DNA of 64,000 bases from Omphalotus guepiniiformis (lineage: Eukaryota > Basidiomycota > Agaricomycetes > Agaricales > Omphalotaceae). The notes under the pieces were generated by a model. It had not been told where the DNA came from and ran no database searches. It saw only the letters and a program-made list of their open reading frames with translations. Both the position numbers and the translations under genes were made by a program. Each line of letters starts with the position of its first letter. Within the stretch, counting starts at the first letter, position 1. Positions 54,717-64,000 of this stretch are shown here, one piece after another. The DNA lies in the NCBI GenBank assembly GCA_028554645.1, contig JAQOOI010000017.1, positions 434,001-498,000 on the forward strand. The letters are read 5' to 3'.

Positions 54717-57700
54717 ATGTCTGTTTCTAGTAGCGCGGCGAACAGCGCAAATTCAAGTAGCAAGAGTTTACTTGGTGAAGCTTTCGCTCGGGCTTCAAGG
54801 AACCAGGTATACGAGCCTCCAATCTCTAACCCGAGTACTTCACCGCCTTCGCCGTCAGGCACTTCTTCTATGATGCCTATTCACATACCATTTTCTTCAC
54901 CAGTCACATGTGAGGAATTTGCACCCACAGATAACGTGCAGGACACCACTGCTCCCAGCTCCGATAGACGCTTTCGTGCCCGCACCGAAACAGCAATTCC
55001 ATCCCGGTCCGGTACCGCCACTAGCAGCGTTAGTCCTAGTGGACCCGTTGATCTTGATGCCACCGCAGGCTCTAGTATGTTCGATGTCAATGCGAGCACT
55101 CGGACTGCGGACTTGAACGATATGACTATTGATATGATGGGGTCAGAACGTAGTATGGAGGGTACTATTAGACCTCCAAAGAAACCTTCGAGTGGGTACG
55201 GGTATGGCTTTCCTGCTCCTGCGGCGGGAGACCTTTTTGGCGAAGACGCTGTTGTTGGAGGGTATGGAGGGCCAGTGGCGGGCGATTCTCGTCGAACTTC
55301 GTACGGGCAGACCGTACGAGGCTCAGGGTTATCTCAGGCTATGGCGTACCCCGCTTCTGGGTCTAGTAAACCCCAAGCTCATCGACTCCAACAGAATCGA
55401 CACGACCGTGCAGGTGTAGCTGCTGCTGTCAGTCACAGACGTCCTTCGGTCACGAACGATCCTGTCATTGGTGGATCAAATGATATGAGCGACACAATCA
55501 TCTGGGCCAGATGGGATCATAGTTTGAGTGGGAGGTGCGTAAATTCGAATTTGATGATATATATTCGTTTTTCGAAATAGCTGACTTGAGGATCTTCTAG
55601 ACGTCTTTTGTTCCTGTCTTATCATCCTTCTGGTATGCAAATTTGGGACTGCACAGACCTCGGGTCGATCTCGGAGGTATTAAACCTCTCGGCTACGTCC
55701 GTGCATGACCTCGTTTTTGGTGACTCTAGTGCTTCTTCGTCGAATGCCGGTACCGGTGTTTTGCCGTCGTTGTCGCTGGAATATGCGGGCGTCATAACGA
55801 ATCCTCGGGATGGCGTATCGAGCTCGGGGTTGGACGAGAATTCGAGTTCATTTGTTGGGGTGCTGTAAGTTCACCGTCTCGTTCTTGCGAAGCCTGCTAA
55901 AGCATTCTTTAGGGTTTCACCGGCTTCTGACGACAAGTTTGAAGAGCGTGTCGATGAAGCTTCTGACTCTGTGCTCCTGAACGCTGATATTGACACCAAC
56001 CGAACCTCGCATGCCCAGAAATCCACACTCTTGGTTTATTCTCTTGCTAATCATCAGGTTGTCAAGACGGTTGAGTTAGCTGGGCTTGCGACTGGTGGAG
56101 GCCGCTTCGAGGTCGGAGACGGATTTGTCGCCGTGGTATGCCGTGTCTTTATCTCTATCAGTACCAACGCTGAAAGTCAACCGTTGAATAGAGCACGACA
56201 CAACCTCCGTCCATCTACGTCCTTTCCTCCACCACATTCGAAGTTCTGCACCATATACCTTCCTCGGATCTCATGCCCTTTTGTCACAGGCCTTCCTCAC
56301 ACGGCATTTCTTCTTCGCAATCATCTTCACGGCGTCACTCATTTTTGGCAACCACTTCGAGCATAGTCAATGGCATTTATAACAACTACCATGAACACTT
56401 CAATGATAACCACAACAATAACAATAAGAATGTATTTTTACCAACTGTAGACAATTTATCTATCACGTCCTCTCCTTCAACGGAGACCGGACACTACGAA
56501 TATCCACATCAGCGACGCCCTACTCTACAAGAACAGTCTTTGCGCGGGGTAAATACACGCACGTCCGCCGTTATACCCGAACCTTCCCCTGTACCAGCAC
56601 CAGTATTCTCTGTCTCTGGTCGACTGCTTGCTTATGCGTCCCTCCCCTACGGTGATGCCTCGTCACACTTATTGGGCGTGCAACCACGCACGTCCTCTAC
56701 ATTGTCCAGTGCAGCGGTATCCACCGCTTCAGCATTTGGATCTTCGCTCAGTTCGCAGTTTGCCAACCTTAGTGGGGCAGGTGGGGGTGCGAGTGGGGCA
56801 CTTGGTGCGCTAGGAGGGATAAGTCAGGCTGATTTAGGGAACGCAGCGCTTAAGGTTGGAGGGAGTGTGTTGAGTGGGATGAAGAATTTGGGTGGACTGG
56901 CGTATAAAGGTGCAGTAGCGGCTGCATCTGCGTCTGTGTCCAGCACGGAATTGAGTCGTGATGGACTTAGTATGGCGGGAGAAGGGGCTAGTAGGACGAG
57001 AGCAGGGATGGGGGGAGTGGGAGCGCTCGCTAATCGGTTTTTCTCGAAGAGTGCGCCAGCTGCTACTGGCTCAGATGATGACCGGAAACGGAGATTTTCG
57101 ATTGGGAGTGCTGGTCATTCTGGTATTGAGGGGTTTGAAAGTGGAAGGACTTCGGGAGCTGGGGAAGGTTCTGGTGCGCGTCGAACTTCGACGCTCCAAC
57201 GTACTGTGCCTCCCGCTGAGAGTGGCTACTACGTCACTATACTGGATATTGCACCTTTGTTGTCTACTTCAGGGAGCAAAGCCATGTCACCTCAGGAGAA
57301 TACGGGTACAGGAAATGTGGGCAGCTCGCAAGGCCCGACTCCTACTGTGATTTCGCAGTTTATAGCGTCCAAGTCGCAATCTGTCGCGAGCGTCTGGTTT
57401 TCTCCTAATGGCACTTCGCTTTTGATCACACCTAGGGATGGACAGTCAGTTTCTGTGGTTGAGTTACAAAGTAATCCCATTTCGAGAAAGATCAAGGAGG
57501 AGCTTGAGCGAGATGGCGCTTCTCCGTCTCCCGATGGTAAATCCAAATCTGGACCAACTCGACGGAGCAGCTTAAATTCGAATTTGGAGTCGCCGCCTGT
57601 TCATATGTACAATCTTCGTCGTGGACGAACGCCTGCTGCTATTGAATCTGCGAATTGGGCTTCTGATGGGCGTTGGTTAGCTATTGGAACGAGGAAACGG

Positions 57701-59497
57701 ACTGTGCATGTATTTGCTGTTAACCCTTACGGTGGTCGTTCTGATATCAGGAGTCATATGGAGGGCAAAGTTAGCAACTACACGGAATTGGTATGATCAT
57801 CTTTTTTGAGCCCTTCGGTCTTTCTTGACGTTTGTCTTTATCATTAGCCTCTGATGCCCACCGACTTGTACCCTCTTGTGCGGCTTCGTGTAACGAAGAA
57901 TCCGACGCCCGAGCAACCAAGAGTACCTCTTGCGTTTTTGTTCTTGGAGTCTTCATGGGAGGCAGAACAGAGCATGCCTACGAGTCTTTTACCACCTATC
58001 ACTTCTCCCAACCTCTTGCCTTCCCACTCTGGTCCACATCAACATTCCTATGGAAGTGTCAGCTCGAACCACACAGTGATGTCTTCGTCTCCATCGGCAC
58101 GATCCGAACCTATATCGCCTTCACGGCAGTATTTCAGTCCCAGTGGGCGCCCTAGGAACTACCAGGATGTCCTCGTTTTTGATCCAACTGACGGAACTCT
58201 TTCACTGAGGAGGATCACTGTTGATGTCAAGCCCAAGTCTAACGGCGCTGGCTTTGTCGGGATGGGTGGAAGTAGTATTAGTCGTTCACTTCCTGGGATG
58301 GGCGCTGCTGGCAGATTGAGTATGTCTGCGTCTCCAAATGCATCAGCAATGCACGGGAGGATAGCGGCCTCTGGGATTCTGCCGGCAGAAAGCTCGAATG
58401 AGTTCATAGGCAAAGAGCAGACTGTTGCTACGTGGAATCTAAGGCGTAGTAGAGACTGGGGTGAGATAAGGAAGGTAGTAGAGGATTCAGATATCCAGAC
58501 CAAGGATGAGAGGGGCGTGAGCGCGAAGGGATCGAGAGTAGGAAAGGCTAAGTAAGTTGCCGTCCTTGTGGCTGAACAAAGCCAAGAATACTGATCAAAT
58601 GAATGTAGTTGGCTTGCCCAAGCAGAACTCTCTACGTGCTCAAAGTCCACTCGGGTTCTTCCTCGTTCGGTTTATCTCTCGCACCAATTCTCTTTCCATG
58701 CACTTGGAGAAGATTACCATGCTCTCATTCGTCGGTACCAATTCGACTTTTCGGGAACGAAGATTGAGGTTCGTAAAGGTGTTGAAGTCAGCGCGTTCCC
58801 TACAGGTGGCGGTGGTGAATCATTCGTGGAAGGCGGTGGCTTCACCGCTCTTCGCGATCGTCGAGCCTCTTCGTCTTTCGATGAACCACTTGCTTCGGCT
58901 CTCGCAGGGGATATGGACCACGCTCCTACACAACCTGTACTGCCGATGCTCCCTAATGGTACTCCTGGTTCCAAGCCGAGGACATTCATACCTATTCGAA
59001 CGACGATGACAGGCCTGAGTGATGGGATGTCAGGAAGTATTGGAAGGTTCCGGCGAGAGATCACCAAGGTTCGCTCACCGAAACTTCGGGCTACTGATAA
59101 CAGTATGTCTGCATCGGTTCCGCTGGAGTTTGATGAAGAAGATGAAGACTTTGTGTCCCGAGGAGACTCCAATTGGCCTGCGGACGGTGGATTTGATCAG
59201 GAGCGTCTGTCAGGGCCTACATCCAGTGATCTGGCAGAAGAAAGTCCTTCGAGCGGTTCTGTTCCTACAGCTGTTATGGATCCTCTGGATACTTTGATTT
59301 CGGATGACGATGTTTCTGTTGAAGATTGGCAAGGATGGGGACATGAGGATAGGAAGGCTGTAGAAGAGGCTGAGATGTTCGATCACATTTCTGCTGTTGG
59401 TTTCTTGGATGAGGAACAAGAGATGATGGCTCAAGCGCAAACACAAGCGCAGGTAGCGAAGTCCAAGAAGGCCAAAGGCAGGAAGAAGCGTATCTGA
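54717..59497 (+). CDS. BCAS3-like WD40 repeat protein
   Basis: Long protein, over 1,400 residues, from MSVSSSAANSANSSSKSLLG (54717; a longer start is possible) to KGRKKRI at 59497. After a Ser-rich N-terminus come WD40-type strands: LLFLSYHPSGMQIWDC, LLVYSLANHQVVKTVEL, PVFSVSGRLLAYAS, ASVWFSPNGTSLLITPRDGQ, ANWASDGRWLAIGTRKRTVHVF. These resemble the PROPPIN-like propeller of BCAS3. A long Gly/Ser/Ala-rich insertion (about 56,700-57,200) sits within the propeller. The C-terminal BCAS3 region includes LAQAELSTCSKS and HQFSFHALGEDYHALIRRYQ, then an acidic tail. In animals BCAS3 forms a complex with PHAF1 at phagophores and affects cytoskeleton and cell migration; the fungal role is not established. 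At least six introns. Confidence 0.8.
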
Positions 59498-60160
59498 ATA
59501 ATAAACAATCTGTATTTTACCTGTGTAGTTTGGTGATAGATACACTGTGTACATGTAGTTTTAAGTATTTACATGTTGCAATGCTATGGAAGTCGCATAT
59601 ATTATAATAATTTTCTTGCTTTGAGCTTTTTGCGCATTGGACCGAGCTTGGCACGTTACGTAAGAAGAAATTTCTATCTTTTCACCGCACCTGCATACTA
59701 CGGGCTGGATGTCAAAGAGTTTTGACTCGGCGCCTGGTCCACGTTTTCAGTAATGGCGATGTACGCTATTAATCCTGCTTTGACCATCTGAACTCCCAAG
59801 TAACAAAACTGCTTCGCTTCGTAAACTCCGGGTACCTATAGCTAGGCCTTCAATCAAGAGGAAGAGGAATACAATAATGCAAGCACTTGCGCCCCGTGGA
59901 TCACTTTGTTCTGCACAAAAACCTTAAATGATGCCTATTCTCGACGCCATTGTTCTTGGGCTTCTTTGCAATTGTCCTTATCCGAGGTGGCGGCGCGAGA
60001 TTGGTAACGCGGTCAAAGCGATAGTGGCCCAAGCACCCGCTGGGACCATTTGTGTCCACTGTCAAAGCACAACGATAGACACGCGTTATAAAGGGTCAGT
60101 GTGTCCGAGCGGATCGAAAACTCGACTCCTGTTCTTTGTTCTGACCTTCCAACAACCACC
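59498..60160. other. Intergenic: BCAS3-like 3' flank and promoter of the next gene
   Basis: About 660 bases. AT-rich tail after the BCAS3-like stop (TATATTATAATAAT near 59,598-59,611, a plausible poly(A) region). A TTATAAAG box at 60,085-60,092 lies about 70 bases upstream of the next ATG. No gene is supported. Confidence 0.45.
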
Positions 60161-61533
60161 ATGTCAACATCGACTCCAGGCTCCGCTGTTCGGCGACCAC
60201 AACAAGTATATGTCGAAATACCGCCGTCTCCTCTTCATTCTAATCGTCCCAACAAGCATCACACTGTTTCCGAAATCCCTTTCTCTTCTCTGGACATGAC
60301 TACCCTCAGCACCAGCCCACCACAATTCCTTTTGCACACTTTCCTACGAAATTCTCTTTTCCCGAATTGCGAATGGAAAGGTGTTGGCTTCAGGTCGATG
60401 CCAGATGACGAGTATCATCCTTGGCCGTGCTATCCTGAACTTGACAGGAGGCCTGGGACGCGTACCCTACGAGTCATCAAAGAAATCGACCTGTGGGACT
60501 TCAAGGAGGCGGTCAGAAAACGTATGTTGTATTTCTTTTACGATTATGCGAATCGCTTTTGATAGTGACACATGTCTTTCAGATCTGGACGACTCGAACG
60601 ATGCGTTCATAACAGAAGAGTCCGCATCATACATAAAGCTGCCCTGTCGAGGATTTGCGGATTTCGAGCAGGAAGAGTTGGACTTCTTTTTTCATATCGA
60701 TGACAGGGACAATTTCCGGAAGGTCATGCTAGACAATGTGTTGAGCACGGTGTGCGAAAGTACTAAAATTTTGACCAATCTTCCTCGAGCCGCTCCTTTA
60801 GCACAAATGCTTAGGTTTGAAGTTGCCAACGGTTTGCGTAAAATGCCACTGAATCCGAATTGGGATGTACTGGTCATGGTTGGTTCTTTTCATATGCGCA
60901 TTTTTCTACGATAATTGATGATTTTCATAGTCTCAAAGTACACACGGGAGGATTCCCTTCACTGTGATCTGTGCTCCTCCTTGGACTCTCAGCAAAGGAG
61001 ACCTAGATGATTTTGCGAGGCCTCTCACTGTAAGTCGCGTCTTCTCACTAACCGTTCTTTCATTCCTCATCTATGTAACTCTAGATCACGCATAATCAGC
61101 TCGACACGACTGTACCCGAAAAAAGTATTTCAAGTAACATGATCGTCAACACACTTTGGGCAGTCGTGCGTCTTTATCACTCTTCCCACCCTCACTACAA
61201 CTATCTAACTCATCAAAATTAAATAGGTTCACGACGTCTGTCACAAGTGCGGTCGTTTCTTCGTAGTGACCAACTATCGTTACTGGGCTTTTGGGCAATT
61301 CAGTCATGGTGCGTGAATTCAAGTGTGTGGACATTTTAGTTATGATTCTGAGATTTTGGCAATGCGTAGATTGGAAAACGGTAATGATCACACCTCCTAT
61401 TGAAACCCCCTTGATGAATATAAGGACCCAAGGTACTTTGCCTACTTGGTTACCCTATGGGTTCACCGTCGCTGAGGGCTTGGTTTATTGGATTGAATTG
61501 GCCAGAGGCGCCGCAGCCGCAGGTAGTATATAG
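60161..61533 (+). CDS. Hypothetical protein of unknown family
   Basis: Start MSTSTPGSAVRRPQQVYVEI at 60161 and stop TAG at 61531-61533, with about four introns. Exon 1 contains QFLLHTFLRNSLFPNCEWKGVGF and IKEIDLWDFKEAVRK. Exon 2 reads AFITEESASYIKLPCRGFAD, LDFFFHIDDRDNFRKVMLDN and PRAAPLAQMLRFEVANGLRK. Late exons carry a CxxC (VCHKCGRFFVVTNYRYWAFG) and the end LVYWIELARGAAAAGSI. I do not recognise the family; the late segment looks like uncharacterised basidiomycete proteins in which a VTNY..W.FG stretch precedes a nonpolar C-terminus, sometimes with a protein-kinase-like fold. No signal peptide or membrane helix. Frames join well, so it is probably a real gene. Confidence 0.6.
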
Positions 61534-61874
61534 ACTCTGTTGCGTTACACATTCCCTTGCCACATGTACTTTTGTTGTTGTACTTCCTCAATTGTCTTGG
61601 ATATTGTAATTGCACTACTCAAACTCGCCTCGCTTTGCTTTGACTTTTATTACTGAGTGAGACTCGGGATACAACTTGGACGATTAAACCCTCTTTTCGA
61701 AGATCTTTAAGGTTCTGAAGCAGAATACACATATATCGTCGCTGTTGCGTAAAGAGAAATGCGAAAGGTCGCTTTGACCGGAGAAGCCTCTGACAAATAC
61801 ATACAAACTTAGCCCCTGCTTCTCCTTTCCACTGCTCCCTGTCTGAGTCTAACATCATCTTAACTTCTTCCACC
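61534..61874. other. Short promoter region of POLD4
   Basis: About 340 bases between the hypothetical gene and POLD4, both read rightwards. Pyrimidine-rich sequence leads up to the POLD4 start. A minus-strand frame that covers this stretch is judged a shadow. Confidence 0.5.
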
Positions 61875-62705
61875 ATGGCCCCTTCCAAAACGAAATCTGC
61901 CGAGAAAAAGCAAGCTACTCTATCATTCAACTCATCAAAAAGAACAGCTTCTGTCTCCAACGCTGCGAAGAAAAGTAGTCGAACCAATAAATCCTCTGTC
62001 CTGAGACGAGCGACTACAGACATTCCTATAAGCATCTCGAGTTCTTCAAATAGTGAAGACGAAGGTGTTGAGGTTGTTGGACGAAAGAAAGGTGTTGCTG
62101 AGCAGAAGAAGAAGTCTTCCGATGTTTTATTAGGTATGTCCAGTTTCTGTGAATTCTGATTGCTTTCGCTCAATGGAGATCTTGTTTCAGTCCAACCTCC
62201 TGAAGCCAAAGAATGTCCAAATCTTCGACCTCGCGATCCTCGCTGGAAATCCGTACTGGCTTTATCCAGAGAGAAAAACGGCAATCATAGACCAAGTGAG
62301 TTCTCACTCGTACGAAAATCCGCTATTGCAGCTTATCTTGCATCCACCCATAGTACATGGAGAGGGGGAGAATGTAATTCATGAGATATTGCGTGTGTTT
62401 GATATGTATGTTCGAGCTCGAGCATACACACGGAGTTATCGCTCATTTTTTGCTGTTTTGCTTTGCTTATATGAGTTACGAATATGGTCCTTGTATCGGT
62501 GTTACTAGGCTGGAACGCTGGGAGCGCGCTGAAGCTCTAGGGCTTAATCCTCCAGTGGAGGTATGTCCACCCCCTTTCCGAGTCCATTTCGCATTTCGGT
62601 AACATCTAGTGACCTTACCCTTTCTAGATACGAGACATTCTGTTGACTCGTCAAGGTGTTGAACAGACAGACCTGGCACAGTGCACGCTATATGAACAAG
62701 TCTAG
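61875..62705 (+). CDS. POLD4: DNA polymerase delta small subunit 4
   Basis: Five exons (61875-62133, 62191-62295, 62354-62405, 62476-62560, 62628-62705) join in frame to 192 residues. The N-terminus MAPSKTKSAEKKQATLSFNS has a PCNA-binding-like motif (QATLSF), followed by a basic Ser-rich region. The conserved core is DPRWKSVLALSREKNG, ENVIHEILRVFDIYEYGPC, IGVTRLERWERAEALGLNPP and the end VEIRDILLTRQG. The YGPC.G.TRL.RW.RA..LGL.PP block is diagnostic of POLD4, called Cdm1 in fission yeast. It stabilises the polymerase delta holoenzyme in the nucleus. Human POLD4 is 107 residues; the longer N-terminus is as in fission yeast. Budding yeast lacks the gene. The stop is TAG at 62703-62705. Confidence 0.9.
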
Positions 62706-64000
62706 TTACACATTGATTGGTGAGCATAGTTTATGTATCTGATCTTTCATTGCCTCATCCGTGTTATTCTTAGCTTGTCGTAACACCCTCGTTTCTGGAT
62801 CCATGGTTTCATTGTATCATAACCCCTCCCCTCTTTCTCATTCGCCAACTATGTTTATTGCTTGCTCCTTATTGTATCTCTTAAACCTCGTGTGGCTTGT
62901 CGGCTTTTTTTGTACGGAATCGAAAGAGCAGAAACTTTAGCTCTGTTTCATTTCATCGCTAGTGTGTGTGTGTAGATTTTTATCCTTGTCCTGTTTTGTC
63001 TCCTCGCTATTCAATATATCATCTTGCTTCTGACAAGTTTGAGTCTCCGTAGCTTCTCGAACGATACTTTTGACGACCACCATTGATATCAAGTTGTCAC
63101 TTCAGCCTCAGTCGGAGCCGTACTGTAAGCCTTGCCCGCGTATCAGTTCATTGCAAAACAAGCTCTTCAACGCGATTTTTCGTAACGCACTACGCATTAG
63201 TGATGACTCCTTTCATTAGAAAGACGGTTAAGGCGGTTGAAGTTTTGAAATAACTGAGAGTGTATTAACCATAGCAGGCAAAAACTTGCCACCTGATGAT
63301 ACTGTAGAAGCTATAACTGAACGCCATATATTAGCAAGCTAGTCACGGTTGCTATTAACTGGATATCCATTATGTACGAGTCGCCTTCCACTTGTCCTTG
63401 CTTCTCCCCAGACGCGCCTCGTCCGGACACGTGATGTGAACCCGAAAACTTTGGGCAGCTCACTGCGCTCACTGTTTCTTTCACTCATGCTCAATGTTAC
63501 AGCGTTCAACATTCTTCCTTGCTCAGTCCAAGTGTGGTAGTCTGAAAGGCTACAATGAATCAAATAACTACAATCAGATTCCTCGACGCGACTTGGAAGC
63601 TTGCAAATTAAATGTTACTATGTCAGCACACTCATCAAGCTTACCAGAACCCACGTCGAGTTCAGACCGAGTGTACATTCACTATCTACGTTTGGTATAG
63701 ATTCAACGGCTTTTTACGGCCCTTAGACACATCCTAGGCTCGCTTTGAAGATCGATACGACCACCGGTCGAGCATAATATCCTTTTTTGGGTTGAAATTT
63801 CCCTTAGTTTCTCAGGAAATTTTCGTCACCATTGAATTTTGACGTGTTCGAAGCCAAAAAGGTGAAGTGTTCTATGCGGGTTTGTTCTATTACAACCTTC
63901 CCTGACTCTTTCGACCCATAGTGTTGGTGGAAGCCTGAAGGGAGAATTACAGATTCCTAAAACTATGATGAAGTTCTTTCCTAAAGGGTATGTTTCGTGG
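62706..64000. other. Right end of window, no supported gene
   Basis: About 1.3 kb after POLD4. Frames are short on both strands and lack splice logic or known motifs. A short GT repeat (62,963-62,974) is present. It may hold the 3' flank of POLD4 and regulatory sequence for a gene outside the window. Confidence 0.4.

Noticed and set aside
59928..60299. Plus-strand frame of 123 codons overlapping the next gene's start
   Set aside because: Overlaps the better-supported gene starting at 60161 in another frame and shows no known motif.
61619..62284. Minus-strand open frame of 221 codons over POLD4
   Set aside because: Shadow of POLD4, whose five exons join exactly in frame to a recognised family.

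Overview
The window looks like nuclear DNA of a filamentous basidiomycete, most likely an Agaricomycete. The genes are dense, lie on both strands, and are cut by many introns of about 50-70 bp with GT...AG ends. Several families point the same way: an adenylation-thiolation-thioesterase (A-T-TE) quinone synthetase, a Snt2-type BAH/PHD protein, a Doa4-type deubiquitinase with a rhodanese domain, and a short POLD4 gene. All gene models were assembled by eye from reading frames and splice signals. Outer ends are usually firmer than internal exon borders. No tRNA, rRNA, CRISPR array or virus was found.

Layout. 1-6,928 (minus strand): three tandem paralogues for secreted-then-membrane receptor-like proteins; the first runs off the window. 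8,109-11,117: actin-binding protein Abp1 with three SH3 domains. 11,647-13,117: a FAD monooxygenase. 13,587-14,822: ALG5. 15,297-17,483: a RanBP3/Yrb2-like Ran-binding protein. 17,900-22,767: a membrane hybrid histidine kinase. 23,724-27,513: Snt2. 27,724-32,105: a Doa4-like ubiquitin protease. 32,279-32,699: a small inverted-repeat element (MITE) flanked by TA.

33,303 to about 48,724 (perhaps 50,803) appears to be a secondary-metabolite gene cluster. It holds an A-T-TE synthetase of the atromentin-synthetase type, a divergently transcribed alcohol-dehydrogenase-like oxidoreductase, a 14-helix-type MFS transporter divergent from a BAHD acyltransferase, an HSL-type alpha/beta hydrolase, an Aro8/AtrD-like aromatic aminotransferase and, at the edge, a membrane-anchored short-chain dehydrogenase. 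The core trio (aminotransferase making an aryl pyruvate, synthetase dimerising it, oxidoreductase) matches the known atromentin locus. The acyltransferase, hydrolase and transporter suggest an acylated and exported terphenylquinone or related product. That last step is inference.

51,583-53,226: a Gcn4-like bZIP regulator whose promoter carries its own class of target site. 53,735-59,497: a BCAS3-like WD40 protein with an uncertain 5' exon. 60,161-61,533: an unrecognised gene. 61,875-62,705: POLD4, the small subunit of DNA polymerase delta. The last 1.3 kb shows no gene I can support.

Two otherwise convincing genes, the hybrid kinase at its phospho-acceptor histidine box and the cluster oxidoreductase, each have one exon junction that cannot be joined in frame with GT...AG borders.
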